A DNA stretch of 64,000 bases from Methylovirgula sp. (GTDB lineage Bacteria; Pseudomonadota; Alphaproteobacteria; Rhizobiales; Beijerinckiaceae), in assembly GCF_037200945.1 (NCBI RefSeq), contig NZ_JBBCGP010000001.1, positions 1,238,501-1,302,500 of the forward strand, written 5' to 3'. Made by a program: the position numbers and the translations under genes. The notes under the pieces are model-generated. The model was not told where the DNA came from. It did not search any database and saw only the letters and a program-made list of their open reading frames with translations. Below are positions 1-8,823 of the stretch, one piece after another. Every line of letters starts with the position of its first letter. The stretch's first letter is position 1.

Positions 1-169
1 CCGGCTGCACCGGCATCAGCGCGCCGACGCCCTGGGTGTTCTGCACGGTCGAGGCGCTCAAAGCCGCGACGCCATAGCAACGCAGGGCGGCGAAAGTCTT
101 GATGTCGGCCAACACGCCGGCACCGCCCGAAGGGTCGAACCCGGCGATGGTCAGGACGTTCGGAATCAT
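1..169 (-). CDS. thiD: ThiD, hydroxymethylpyrimidine/phosphomethylpyrimidine kinase (N-terminal fragment)
   Basis: Only the first 56 or so residues are in the window; the gene runs off the left edge. The protein begins MIPNVLTIAGFDPSGGAG, the typical N-terminus of the ribokinase-like HMP/HMP-P kinase of thiamine synthesis, followed by ADIKTFAALRCYGV and ALSASTVQNTQGV, which line the pyrimidine pocket in this family. It phosphorylates HMP and HMP-P with ATP in the cytoplasm. The ATG overlaps the stop codon of the upstream DUF2937 gene by one base (TGATG), which suggests translational coupling. Confidence 0.9.
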   Translation of the reverse strand, partial: MIPNVLTIAGFDPSGGAGVLADIKTFAALRCYGVAALSASTVQNTQGVGALMPVQP

Positions 170-693
170 CAGACCTCGATGACCTCCGGCTCCTGCCGCG
201 GCCCGAAAATCTTCTTTCGGTGCCGAACAGGTAGGCCGATCAGATGCGTCAGAATCCAGCCGAAGACGAAGCCGATGACACCGGAAATGAAGCCGTCCGG
301 CGTCGTCGGAACAGCGGGTTGGTAAGCCTCATAGGCGCGCTGCGCGATGGTCGGATCAAAGGTCTCGGCAAGCGCGATCCATTTCGAGATGACGTTCGTC
401 GAATTGAACGCGGCCGCGCCCCTGCGGAGCCGCGCCAGCCGGTTAACGATGCGCTGCATCTCCGCACCGCGCCCCTGCGCCAGCGGATCGGGATTGGCTT
501 CGAGCCGGTTCACGGCTTGTGATTCGTTCAGATGTTGCGCAGCGGCTTCCGAATCAAATTGGCTGACGATGGTTGCGAGTTCGTCGATCGCGCCGCCCAG
601 CCGCTGCTCATACTGCTGCCAGAACTCCGGCGCCTGAGTCGAGGCGAAGCCGAAGACGAAAGCGAAGAAGAGCGCGATGCGGTTGAGGATCAT
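169..693 (-). CDS. DUF2937 family membrane protein
   Basis: A protein of about 174 residues when started at the ATG at 693, which has a GGGAG ribosome site six bases upstream; a start 12 codons further upstream is possible but has no such site. It has an N-terminal hydrophobic helix (IALFFAFVFGFA), then a charged helical middle starting PEFWQQYEQRLGGAIDEL, and a second hydrophobic segment (FISGVIGFVFGWILTHLIGLP) near the C-terminus. The overall pattern resembles the DUF2937 family of unknown function. It is coupled to thiD by a one-base overlap. No catalytic motif is visible, so I assign no role. Confidence 0.7.
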   Translation of the reverse strand: MILNRIALFFAFVFGFASTQAPEFWQQYEQRLGGAIDELATIVSQFDSEAAAQHLNESQAVNRLEANPDPLAQGRGAEMQRIVNRLARLRRGAAAFNSTNVISKWIALAETFDPTIAQRAYEAYQPAVPTTPDGFISGVIGFVFGWILTHLIGLPVRHRKKIFGPRQEPEVIEV

Positions 694-781
694 GCGGGCT
701 CCCGATGCGCCGGCGCCGCTGACCGGCACTCGGATATCATTATCGCCGCGTCACTATAAGCGATCGTGATGCACCCGGCGA

Positions 782-1786
782 TCAGCCCGGCATTTCGAGA
801 AGCCCGGCTTCGCCCGCGCCGGTGCCGAAAAGGAGACGGCGGCCGTCGCGGTTCCAGGCGAACGCCGTGATCGGGTCATGCGTTCCGGCCTCGGTCCGGC
901 GGATCAGGATTTCGGCGCCATCGGTCATCCGACAGAGCAAAATCCAGCCGTCCTCATAGCCGATCGCGACAGCGAGCGCCTTGGGATGGCAGGCGACGCG
1001 CGAAACCTTGACCCGGCGCACGCCGCATTCGCGCGGCTGCTTGCCCATCGGGCCATCCTTGTCCTTGAACGGCCAGACGATACAGGCCTCGGCGCCCGAG
1101 GTCGCCAGCCAGCGGCCGTCATGGGACCAGGAAAGCGAGCGTGTCTTCGCCGGATAGCCCGACATGCGCATATCGCGTTTGTCGGAGAGCCGCCAGCCAT
1201 GCAGGGCGTTTTCCTGCATCGAGGTGACGAGGAAGCGGCCATCGGGCGCGAAGGTTGCGTCGAGATGCGCGCCCTTCCAGTCGAGCAGTTCGGGCGGCGC
1301 ATTCGTGTCGGGAAACCAGAGCGACGCGCCATTATAATGGGCGATGGCGAGCCGATAGCCTTTCGGCGCGAAGGCGAGGCCGCGAACGGTGGACGGCGCG
1401 TTAAAATTCTTCAGCCGGCCTTGCGCATCGCGGGCGAAGACCTGCTTGCCGCACGACCAGGCGAGTGCGCCATCTTCGCGCGCGGCGAGCGCATCGATCC
1501 ACTTGCCGTCTTCGCGGAAGATTTCCTCATGCGTCCCGTCGGCATTAAGCGCCACGATACGTCCGTCATCGCCGCCGGTTATGAGCCGTTTGCCTACCAT
1601 TGCGGCGACGAGGATCGCGCCGTCGGGATGCAGCGGGATTCGGTCTTCACTCTGGTCCTCGACCCGCACGACTGTCCCGTCGCCGAGCGCAAGCACGCCG
1701 ACCGGGCCGAGAAAGGCCGCGGCGGTGACATGCGCCCCAGCGGCAATCGGGCTGACGCGATCGGTCAGGGATGCTGTGTCGTCCAT
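782..1786 (-). CDS. WD40 repeat protein next to zinc GTPase
   Basis: A protein of about 334 residues without a signal peptide, beginning MDDTASLTDRVSPIAAG. It is made of repeated beta-propeller blades, for example LSWSHDGRWLATSGAEACIVW, TFAPDGRFLVTSMQENALHGW and FAWNRDGRRLLFGTGAGEAGL, each with the W/F-x-x-D-G-R turn typical of WD40 repeats. The start at 1786 is favoured because it overlaps the stop codon of the COG0523 GTPase by one base (TGATG). This coupling suggests co-expression with the zinc genes and possibly partnership with the GTPase; that role is inference from position only. Confidence 0.75.
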   Translation of the reverse strand: MDDTASLTDRVSPIAAGAHVTAAAFLGPVGVLALGDGTVVRVEDQSEDRIPLHPDGAILVAAMVGKRLITGGDDGRIVALNADGTHEEIFREDGKWIDALAAREDGALAWSCGKQVFARDAQGRLKNFNAPSTVRGLAFAPKGYRLAIAHYNGASLWFPDTNAPPELLDWKGAHLDATFAPDGRFLVTSMQENALHGWRLSDKRDMRMSGYPAKTRSLSWSHDGRWLATSGAEACIVWPFKDKDGPMGKQPRECGVRRVKVSRVACHPKALAVAIGYEDGWILLCRMTDGAEILIRRTEAGTHDPITAFAWNRDGRRLLFGTGAGEAGLLEMPG

Positions 1787-2874
1787 CAGGCGGCGCAGGC
1801 CAGGAAGCCCTGGCGGATCTCGTCTTCCTTGAGATGTTTGCCGATGAAGACGACGCGGCTCATGCGCTTTTCGTCGGGGCGCCATTCGCGCTGCACGTCG
1901 CCGTCGAGCATCATATGCACGCCCTGAAAGACGAAACGCTTCGGCTCGTTCTTGAAGGACAGAATGCCTTTCGAGCGCAGGATCGACGGGCCTTCCTTCT
2001 GAAGGTAGTCGTTGAGCCAGGGCAGAAACTTTTCGGGATCGACATCGCCGTCGAGCGACAATGCGACCGATTGCATATCCTCGTCGTGATAATGTTTGAG
2101 GCCGTGCTTGTGGCCCTCATGCTCGTGACCGTGGTCATGATGCGCGTGATCGTCATGCGCATGATGATCGTGGCCGTGATCATGGTGATGGCCATGATCG
2201 TGGCCATGATGGTCGTGATCATCCTCATCGGTTTCGAGAAAATCCGGCTCGATTTCCAGAATCCGGTCGAGATCGAAGGCGTTGCGACCGAGCACCGCGT
2301 CGAGCGGGACGGCACAATTCACGGTCTTATGGAGCTTGGCGTAAGGATTGATCGCACGAATGCGCGCTTCGACTTCGCGTAATTCTTCCGGGCTCACGAG
2401 ATCGCTCTTGTTGAGCAGGATGACATCGGCGAAGGCGACCTGGTTCTTGGCCTCCGGCGCATCCTTGAGCCGTTCCGACAGCCATTTGGCATCGGCGACG
2501 GTGACGACGGCGTCGAGCCGCGCAACGTCCTGCACGTCGGCATCAACGAAAAAGGTTTGCGCCACCGGCGCCGGATCGGCGAGGCCCGTCGTCTCGACGA
2601 TAATCGCGTCGAACTTGCCCTTACGCTTCATCAGCCCTTCGATGATGCGGATCAGATCGCCGCGCACCGTGCAGCAGATGCAGCCGTTGTTCATTTCGAA
2701 GATTTCTTCGTCGGCGCCGACGACCAGATCGTTGTCGATGCCGATTTCGCCGAATTCGTTGACGATCACGGCGAATTTCTTGCCGTGCGGCTCGCTCAGG
2801 ATACGATTGAGCAGCGTCGTTTTGCCCGCGCCGAGATAGCCGGTGAGAACGGTGACGGGAATTTTTTCGGCCAT
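1786..2874 (-). CDS. CobW/COG0523-family GTPase, probable zinc metallochaperone
   Basis: 362 residues from the ATG at 2874 (MAEKIPVTVLTGYLGAGKTT). Visible motifs are the Walker A GYLGAGKTT, the metal-binding CXCC motif in NNGCICCTVRGD, the switch ETTGLADPAPV and the guanine-specificity NKSD. Between the GTPase core and the C-terminal CobW_C domain lies a very His/Asp-rich stretch (about codons 208-255), a metal-buffering feature of zinc members of the family. The gene lies 92 bp downstream of znuB on the same strand, so it is probably part of the zinc regulon and may hand zinc to client proteins. Cobalamin or nitrile hydratase roles seem less likely in this context. Confidence 0.85.
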   Translation of the reverse strand: MAEKIPVTVLTGYLGAGKTTLLNRILSEPHGKKFAVIVNEFGEIGIDNDLVVGADEEIFEMNNGCICCTVRGDLIRIIEGLMKRKGKFDAIIVETTGLADPAPVAQTFFVDADVQDVARLDAVVTVADAKWLSERLKDAPEAKNQVAFADVILLNKSDLVSPEELREVEARIRAINPYAKLHKTVNCAVPLDAVLGRNAFDLDRILEIEPDFLETDEDDHDHHGHDHGHHHDHGHDHHAHDDHAHHDHGHEHEGHKHGLKHYHDEDMQSVALSLDGDVDPEKFLPWLNDYLQKEGPSILRSKGILSFKNEPKRFVFQGVHMMLDGDVQREWRPDEKRMSRVVFIGKHLKEDEIRQGFLACAA

Positions 2875-2966
2875 GCCAAACTCCGGGGAAATGATCGCGG
2901 GCGCCAATCTAGCGCGCATCGTGGCCAGAATAGGGGTCTCCGCGCGCCAGTTTTGCCGCGCGCTAG

Positions 2967-3770
2967 TCAGGCCGCGCGCCAGACACCGATCTGGCGCGGC
3001 GCCGCGGCCAGCGCATAGATAAGGGTGCTGAGCGCCGTTATCCAGAAGCTCGTCGGCCAGTCCGTATAGAAGGCGAGCGTGAGGCCGCCCCAGGCTTCGG
3101 CGAGCGCGAGGAGCGCCGAGAGCAGAACGCCGGCGCCGACCCCGCTCACCAGCCGTTGCGCTGTCGCGGCAGGGCCGACCATCAGGGCAAAGACCAGCAG
3201 CACGCCGACGATCTGGGCGCACTCGGCCGTCGCCAGCGCCACGATGGCGAGAAATACGACGGAATAAAACCGCAACGAGACGCCCTTGGCCTCGGCAAGT
3301 TCCGGTTGCAGGCTGGCAAAGAGGAGCGGACGCGACACGATCGCGAGCGTCACAAGGCAGATCGCGCCGAGGACGACGAGGATGCCGACCGTCGGCAGAT
3401 CGACGCCGAGCACATTGCCGAACAGAAGCGCCGTGGCGTGGGTCGCGAAGCTCGTGAAGAAATGCAAAAACAGCAGGCCCAGTGCCAGCGAAAAGGCGAG
3501 CACGATGCCGATCGCGACATCCCGTTGCGCCAGCTTTTCGCTTATGAATCCCATGAGGATGCCAGCGGCGACGGTCATCGCGACAAGGCCCCAGAGCGGC
3601 GCGATGCCAACGAGGACGGCGCCCGTCGCGCCGGTAAAACCGACATGCGCCAGCGCGTGGCCGGCGAAGGTCTGCCCGCGCAGCACCAGGAAATAACCGA
3701 CGGAACCCGCGACGATCGCGACCACCGTCGCCGCGGCGAAGGCGTTGCGCATAAAATCATATTCAAACAT
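2967..3770 (-). CDS. znuB: ZnuB, zinc ABC transporter permease
   Basis: 267 residues, starting MFEYDFMRNAFAAATVVAIVAGSVGYF. It has about eight hydrophobic segments and the family signature SLGLLFLHFF...ALLFGNVLGV and ALMVGPAATAQRL, as in FecCD/ABC-3 type metal permeases. The start at 3770 overlaps the end of znuC by eight bases; the codons further upstream in frame are a shadow of the His-rich tail of ZnuC. It forms the membrane channel for zinc import with ZnuA and ZnuC. Manganese cannot be excluded from the permease alone, but the zinc-linked neighbours favour zinc. Confidence 0.88.
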   Translation of the reverse strand: MFEYDFMRNAFAAATVVAIVAGSVGYFLVLRGQTFAGHALAHVGFTGATGAVLVGIAPLWGLVAMTVAAGILMGFISEKLAQRDVAIGIVLAFSLALGLLFLHFFTSFATHATALLFGNVLGVDLPTVGILVVLGAICLVTLAIVSRPLLFASLQPELAEAKGVSLRFYSVVFLAIVALATAECAQIVGVLLVFALMVGPAATAQRLVSGVGAGVLLSALLALAEAWGGLTLAFYTDWPTSFWITALSTLIYALAAAPRQIGVWRAA

Positions 3771-4611
3771 GCGAATGGTCTTCGTGGGCATGGCTATGCG
3801 CGTGGTCGTGCGCATGATCGTGTTCGTGCCGATGATCGTCACGCTCCACATCGTGGCCGCCGGACATCACGAAGATCCGATCGCGAACGCGAATGACGTC
3901 GATCGGCGCGCCGTAAAGTTTCGAGAGAACCGCTGGCGTCACGACGTCTTCGACCGATCCCAGCGCCGCATGTCCGCTGCCGAGATAAAGCACCTGATCG
4001 ATGGCGTTGAGCAGCGGATTCAATTCATGCGCGCTGAAAAGCACGGTGATCCCAAGATCGGTTTGCAACCGCTTGACCAGTTCCACGGCCTCCTGCTGGC
4101 GGCGCGGATCGAGGCTGATCAGGGGTTCGTCGAGGAGCAGCAACTTCGGGTCGCCGATTAGCGCCTGCGCCAATAACAGACGCTGGCGCTCACCGCCCGA
4201 CAGCTCTGTGAGCGGCCGGTGCGCAAGCTGTTCGGCGCCGACCAATTCGAGCGCCCGGTGAACCTGCGCCCGCGTCTCGGCATTGAGAATAGGCAGACCC
4301 GGCCGGAAGCCGTCCGCGACGCAGGCGACAAAGTCCCAGCCGCTGATCCGAAGCGCCGGCAAAGCCGCGGCAGTCTGCGGCCGGTAGCCGATTGCAGGAT
4401 TGCCGCGCGTCGCCGGCTTTTCGAGCACGCGGATCGTGCCATTCGTCGGGGCCAGCAGGCCAAGAATGGCCCGCATCAATGTCGTCTTGCCGGCGCCATT
4501 TGGCCCCAGCACGCCGATGAATTGGCCGGCGGGAATGTTCAGGCTGATGTTCGCCAGGACATCGTGCCCGCCAAGCGCCAGTGTGACGTCACGCAATTCG
4601 ACGGCGTTCAT
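3763..4611 (-). CDS. znuC: ZnuC, zinc ABC transporter ATPase with His-rich tail
   Basis: 282 residues with Walker A GPNGAGKTT, the ABC signature LSGGERQRL, Walker B LLLLDEPLISLD and the switch histidine in LFSAHEL. The last 30 or so residues are an alternating His/Asp/Ala tail, probably a metal-binding regulatory extension. It energises zinc import together with ZnuB (eight-base overlap) and ZnuA (six bases apart upstream). The tail is unusual in that His-rich stretches in this system are more often found in the binding protein. Confidence 0.9.
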   Translation of the reverse strand: MNAVELRDVTLALGGHDVLANISLNIPAGQFIGVLGPNGAGKTTLMRAILGLLAPTNGTIRVLEKPATRGNPAIGYRPQTAAALPALRISGWDFVACVADGFRPGLPILNAETRAQVHRALELVGAEQLAHRPLTELSGGERQRLLLAQALIGDPKLLLLDEPLISLDPRRQQEAVELVKRLQTDLGITVLFSAHELNPLLNAIDQVLYLGSGHAALGSVEDVVTPAVLSKLYGAPIDVIRVRDRIFVMSGGHDVERDDHRHEHDHAHDHAHSHAHEDHSHV

Positions 4612-4617
4612 GAGCCT

Positions 4618-5514
4618 CTATTTCGGCAGGGCGTGATCGACAGCATCGAGTTCGCTTGACATCCATTGCTGATAGGCCTTGCCGAGCGGCTCGGTTTCGG
4701 TCGCGCCGACGACGGGGATGCTGGATTGCTTCGCCAGCTTCTCCATGCGTTCCGCCACCGGGTCGGACGCCTGACTGTTATATACTAACATGACGACTTT
4801 GTGGTTTTTTAGATCGTCCTCGAAGCCGGCAACATCGGAGGCGCTTGGCTCCGTATTGTTCATGACCGCGATCTGGAAGCCTTGATTGCGGCTGGTGAGG
4901 CCAAGCGCATCGAGCATATAGCCGAAAACAGGTTCGGTTGCCGTAACGGCACGGCCTGCGAGCCGGGCATGAAGCGTCACGATCTTGGCGCGGATCGGCT
5001 TTAGCGAGTCCTCGAATTGCGTCAACCGCTCACCATAAGCGGCCTTATGCGCCGGATCGATAGCGCCGAGATCGGCCGCGAAAGCCTTGGCGAAGGCGGT
5101 CATAATATTGATGTCGTACCAGATGTGCGGATTGTCGCCGGATTTCTTGCCGACGAGATCGGCAACGACGATGCTCTTGCGGTCGGTGCTGTTGCTCGCG
5201 CTCAGAAGTTTCTGCACCCAGGGGTCGTAATCGGCGCCGCTGGCGATGACGATCTTGGCCCCCGAGATCGCCCGCGCGACCGAAGGGCTCGCCTCGAAAA
5301 GATGCGGATCTTCGTCGGGGTTGCTGAGAATGCTCGTCACGCTGACATCGGCACCGCCAATTTGCTTGGCCACGTCGCCATAAAAGTTTTCCGCCGCGAC
5401 GACGGCGACGGGCGTAGCTTGTGCTCCGGCAGGGCTCACGGCCGCGCTGGCCACGGCGAGGGCGAAGAAAAGCTTTTGGCGATGCGCGCGGATCGCGCCA
5501 ATGGGGAACGGCAT
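4618..5514 (-). CDS. znuA: ZnuA, periplasmic zinc-binding protein
   Basis: 298 residues from the ATG at 5514, which has an AGAGG ribosome site eight bases upstream; an in-frame start at 5544 is less well supported. A signal peptide (KLFFALAVASAAVSPAGAQA) precedes a cluster A-I metal-binding fold. Probable ligands are the histidines in EDPHLFEAS and DNPHIWYD. The position of the usual third histidine reads ATEPVFGYM, so the metal site may use Glu or water there. There is no His-rich loop; that property sits in ZnuC and the COG0523 GTPase instead. It captures periplasmic zinc for ZnuBC and heads the operon behind a Zur-like palindrome. Confidence 0.85.
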   Translation of the reverse strand: MPFPIGAIRAHRQKLFFALAVASAAVSPAGAQATPVAVVAAENFYGDVAKQIGGADVSVTSILSNPDEDPHLFEASPSVARAISGAKIVIASGADYDPWVQKLLSASNSTDRKSIVVADLVGKKSGDNPHIWYDINIMTAFAKAFAADLGAIDPAHKAAYGERLTQFEDSLKPIRAKIVTLHARLAGRAVTATEPVFGYMLDALGLTSRNQGFQIAVMNNTEPSASDVAGFEDDLKNHKVVMLVYNSQASDPVAERMEKLAKQSSIPVVGATETEPLGKAYQQWMSSELDAVDHALPK

Positions 5515-5554
5515 GGGAAAACCTCTTAAGACTGCCACGGACAAAAGCCGCTAT

Positions 5555-5573
5555 AACGTAATAGTATAACATT
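5555..5573 (-). promoter_or_regulatory. Zur-like operator upstream of znuA
   Basis: On the minus strand the sequence reads AATGTTATACTATTACGTT, an imperfect 9-1-9 palindrome with two mismatches from the pattern AATGTTATA-N-TATAACATT, which is the known alphaproteobacterial Zur box. It lies about 40 bp upstream of the znuA start. This predicts repression of znuACB, and probably of the COG0523 GTPase, when zinc is sufficient. No comparable site was seen in the 92 bp ahead of the GTPase. Confidence 0.75.
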
Positions 5574-5689
5574 TACGGCAATCTTCGGGCACCGCCTTGG
5601 TCACGATTATTTTATGAAACGTGCCACATGCCAATTAGGCGCAGGGTGCCGACTTTTTATCGCCTGACTTTTCTTCTAAGTGCCACCGT

Positions 5690-6271
5690 ATGTCCCGCCG
5701 CCTCGTGCTTCCCTTCGCCATCCTCGTCCTCGGTTTCGCCGGCATCGGGCTCGGATCGTTTCTGACTCTTTCCAAACAGGCGGGCGCGCCGGTTCCGTCC
5801 ATCGGCGGTCCATTCCGGCTCGCGTCGTCAAATGGCGGCGAGGCAACGGACGCCGATTTCAAAGGCCATCCCTTCCTGGTTTTCTTCGGCTACACGCATT
5901 GCCCTGACGTCTGCCCGACCGAGCTTTTCCAGATGTCGCAGATGTTGAAGGCGGCTGGAGCGGATAAGCCGGTGAAAATTCTCTTCATCACCGTCGATCC
6001 TGAGCGCGATTCTGCACCCGTGATGAAGCAATTTCTGTCGAGTTTCGATTCGCGGATTGTTGGCCTCACCGGCACAAGAGCGCAGATCAATGCGGTCGAG
6101 AAGGAATATCGCGTCTACGCCCGTAAAGTGCCGTCAGCAAACGGGAAGGATTATTCGATGGACCACACGGCGGTTATCTATCTGATGGATAAGCAGGGGC
6201 AGTTCGTCTCGGCTTTCGATATCGAGCGGCCACCGCAGGTCGCGGCACAGGATCTTGAAGCCTATCTCTGA
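5690..6271 (+). CDS. SCO1/SenC family copper chaperone/thioredoxin-like protein
   Basis: 193 residues with one N-terminal membrane anchor (LPFAILVLGFAGIGLGSFL) and a periplasmic thioredoxin fold. The copper-binding CXXXC is seen as HCPDVCPTE (Cys71, Cys75), and the third ligand is probably His159 in SMDHTAVIYLMD. Proteins of this family help deliver copper to the CuA site of cytochrome oxidase or act as thiol reductases. It stands alone, divergent from znuA across about 175 bp, with no oxidase genes nearby. Confidence 0.88.
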   Translation: MSRRLVLPFAILVLGFAGIGLGSFLTLSKQAGAPVPSIGGPFRLASSNGGEATDADFKGHPFLVFFGYTHCPDVCPTELFQMSQMLKAAGADKPVKILFITVDPERDSAPVMKQFLSSFDSRIVGLTGTRAQINAVEKEYRVYARKVPSANGKDYSMDHTAVIYLMDKQGQFVSAFDIERPPQVAAQDLEAYL

Positions 6272-6389
6272 CGCGCCTTGGAGCATGTTCCAAAAAAGTT
6301 GCATGACTTTTTCGATCAAAACAGGCTCCAACATGATGAATTGGCGCGATTTATTATCGACCAGATGGTTCATCCGGTCGGAAAGCGCG

Positions 6390-7259
6390 CTAGTAAAACC
6401 CGATCGGGAAATATTTGAGGTAGATGTCGGTGTAGACCCCGCGCCGGGCGAGATCGACCAGGGCATAATCAAGCGCGCGGCGTAAATCGTCGTTGCCCTT
6501 CTTCACCGCGATGCCGACGCCCTCGCCGAAATAATTGCTGTCCGTATAAGGGCCGCCGCGAAAGGCGCAGCAATTGTTAGAATCCTTGCCCGCCAGCCAG
6601 AAGCTCGATGTGATCGCATCTTCGAAGAAGGCGTCAGTCTGGCCGCCGCGCAGTGCCGCATAGAGTTGCCCGCGATTGGCGAAGGCCTGCCGCCTGACAT
6701 GCGGAAAGAAGGCCTTAAGATAAGCCTCATGGGCGGTGCCACCGATCACGCCGACGGTCTTGCCGTCTAACCCCTCGGGCGTCGCCTCCAACGTTGCGCC
6801 CGTGCGGGCCACAAAACGCGCCGGCGTCGTGTAATAGGGCGCACTGAATTCAAACCGCGTGCGGCTTGCGGCATCGATCCGCAATGAGGCAATGAGGGCG
6901 TCGCCGTCCCCCGCGTTCAGCGCGTTCTCAAGAAGGTCGAAGCGGCGTGCCTGAATGGTGCAGGCAATCTTGAGGTCTTCGCAAATTGCGCGCGCCAGAT
7001 CGATATCGAAGCCGGTCAGCGTCCCGTCCGCCAAAGCGAAATGAAACGGCGGATACGTGTCGTCCGTGAGAAATCGCAAAGTATGCAGGCTGCCGAGGTC
7101 GGGCTTTTCGAGACGATTTTGCAGATCGAAATAGCCCGGCACCGTTACGGCTTGTCCCAAGGCGAAAGTTGGGGCGAGAGTCGCCGCCGTTAACGCAACG
7201 AGAAGAAGAATTCCCGACGCGCGCCTTGCGCGAAAATATGTCTTGCTGAAAATGCCCAT
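6390..7259 (-). CDS. Extracellular solute-binding protein, family 3
   Basis: 289 residues from the ATG at 7259, with a long signal peptide (GILLLVALTAATLAPTFALGQA). The mature part shows the family 3 pattern LRFLTDDTYPPFHFALADGTLTGFDIDLARAI and, later, RFEFSAPYYTTPARFV, GLDGKTVGVIGGT and GVGIAVKKGNDDLR. Such proteins bind amino acids or related small solutes in the periplasm. No permease or ATPase lies beside it, so it is an orphan binding protein or serves a remote transporter. The ligand cannot be read from the sequence. It is divergent from the broken glycosyltransferase gene. Confidence 0.8.
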   Translation of the reverse strand: MGIFSKTYFRARRASGILLLVALTAATLAPTFALGQAVTVPGYFDLQNRLEKPDLGSLHTLRFLTDDTYPPFHFALADGTLTGFDIDLARAICEDLKIACTIQARRFDLLENALNAGDGDALIASLRIDAASRTRFEFSAPYYTTPARFVARTGATLEATPEGLDGKTVGVIGGTAHEAYLKAFFPHVRRQAFANRGQLYAALRGGQTDAFFEDAITSSFWLAGKDSNNCCAFRGGPYTDSNYFGEGVGIAVKKGNDDLRRALDYALVDLARRGVYTDIYLKYFPIGFY

Positions 7260-8177
7260 GGTTAAGCTAAAGTAAAAATCCGTTCGAGCGTTTGTTGTCA
7301 GCGTATCCAAGGCGTTTGTCTTGTCCCCGACATGGTTGCAGAGAGCGCCCCTTCGCGGCGGCGGTAAGGGCCTTGGCAGATCAACGCGCGTCAATTCGGT
7401 CCCGGCGCGAAAATCTTCCGCCGCCAAATCAAATGAATCCCTCGCCTTCGCACCCTCGACCTCCTCGCCCGCACGCGGCACATCGCACCTGCCGAGCGAG
7501 ATCGGCTTTCTCGCGCACTATGGCGTCTCCTTCGCGCGTTTGGCAAATGCCGTGGAAACGGCCGATAGGCAAGGCGTCACGGCGGACCGCGTTCTCATCG
7601 CTGAAGGGCAAATTTCCGAAGACTATTTTTTATCGGGTACTCGCGCGTCATTTGCGGCTGATGTTCACCGATGAGCATGTCGCCCTCAAGGCTGCTGCCG
7701 CGCCCTATCCGCAAATGATCGAAGCGGGCGCGGTCGCTTTGGCGCCGGGTCAGGGTGCGGCCTTCCTCGTCGCCCCGCGCGGCGCGGCGATCGGCCGCTT
7801 GATCGCGGCCCTAAGCCGGCGTGGGTCAGGCACCAATATCGCTCTCACGACACCGTCACATCTGTCACGGCTCGTTCGCCAAGCTGCGCGCCGTGACATC
7901 GCGCGCGCCGCGAGTTTCGACCTCCCGGACCTCGACATCAATCTTTGCGCTAGGGGCGGTATGAATGCGGTGCAGGGCGCGGCACTTGCAACTCTTGGCA
8001 GCGTCGCAGCATTTTTTGGCTATCCGGAAGTTAGCGTGGGTAAGCCGTCTGGCCTGACATAGAGATCGGCACCGCGGCGATCGACATGATGACGGCAGTC
8101 ACGGCGGCAAATAGCGCCGCTCAATACATTCGGTTCGTATGTGGCCGTCAGCCAGATCCCGACCGCCTTTTTGCGAT

Positions 8178-8588
8178 TTAGGCGGCCCTGCTCGCTAGTC
8201 TGGATTTGGCGGCCTTTGCGAGATATCCTGATCGCGTTTCGCCACCGGCCTCGGCTGCCCGATCAATGCTTTCGAGCAACGTTTCGTCCATCGTGATGTT
8301 GACGCGTACCGACTTGCCCGGCAGGTCGACCGGAACAAGCGCTATAACGGCATCGACAAAATCTGCACGAAGCGCAGGATCTTTGCGCAATTCCGCGAGG
8401 CTGCGCAGAGCTGGCAGAGGATCGCCATCCTCGGCCATGCCAGCTACATGAAAGGCAAGCGTATCACGGCTGCGTGCGATGGCTTCTTCTGCGGACTTGC
8501 CTCCAGAGACAACGCCGGGAAAATCCGGGAATGAAATGCCGAAGCTGCCGTTTTCCTCGTGCAGCAGCGCATAAACTTCCTGTGCCAT
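8178..8588 (-). CDS. hicB: HicB antitoxin
   Basis: 136 residues. The N-terminal half is the HicB RNase-H-like partial fold (YALLHEENGSFGISFPDFPGVVSGGKSAEEAIA), and the C-terminal part (VRVNITMDETLLESIDRAAEAGGETRSGYLAKAAKSRL) looks like a ribbon-helix-helix DNA-binding domain. It should neutralise HicA and repress the pair. It follows hicA by nine bases on the same strand, the usual toxin-first order. It is intact and lies inside the cassette that interrupts the glycosyltransferase. Confidence 0.9.
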   Translation of the reverse strand: MAQEVYALLHEENGSFGISFPDFPGVVSGGKSAEEAIARSRDTLAFHVAGMAEDGDPLPALRSLAELRKDPALRADFVDAVIALVPVDLPGKSVRVNITMDETLLESIDRAAEAGGETRSGYLAKAAKSRLASRAA

Positions 8589-8597
8589 CTCAATCTC

Positions 8598-8816
8598 CTA
8601 CCATTCCCAATTTGCTTGCCGATAGATCGAACGAAGCGTCCCGGTCGGGATTTCTCGCACCCCCATATCCAGCGTCACCTTGCCAGGCTTCGTCCGGTGG
8701 GCATATTGCACATGATCGCCGGGTCCTTTGCGCTTCACCGTCCAGCCGTCTTCCGCCAGGAGCTTGGCGATTTGCTTCGGCGTCATTGGGCTGTGTTTCG
8801 GCATTCGCTTCGCCAT
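8598..8816 (-). CDS. hicA: HicA mRNA interferase toxin
   Basis: 72 residues when started at the ATG at 8816 (MAKRMPKHSPMTPKQIAKLLAEDG); a start eight codons earlier would run through the operator palindrome. The family pattern is clear: GW-VKRKGPGDHVQY, with the catalytic histidine at about residue 35 in place of the usual G-S-H, then KPGKVTLDMGVREIPTGTLRSIYRQA. HicA cleaves mRNA and is held inactive by HicB. The reading frame is complete, so the toxin is probably functional. Confidence 0.9.
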   Translation of the reverse strand: MAKRMPKHSPMTPKQIAKLLAEDGWTVKRKGPGDHVQYAHRTKPGKVTLDMGVREIPTGTLRSIYRQANWEW

Positions 8817-8823
8817 GTCTATG

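Noticed and set aside
2090..2240. A low-complexity stretch of repeated CATGATCGTGG-type words that looks like a DNA repeat array
   Set aside because: It is the coding sequence of the His/Asp-rich loop of the COG0523 GTPase.
6272..6389. Possible further dispersed repeat (GAGCATGTTCCAAAAAAGTTG...)
   Set aside because: It has a weak palindromic look but no convincing match to the three repeat families identified here.
7292..8062. A 256-residue open frame that could be called an independent gene
   Set aside because: Its first half is out of frame with the conserved sequence; only the part after the T-run is a glycosyltransferase segment, and it ends inside the inserted hicBA cassette.
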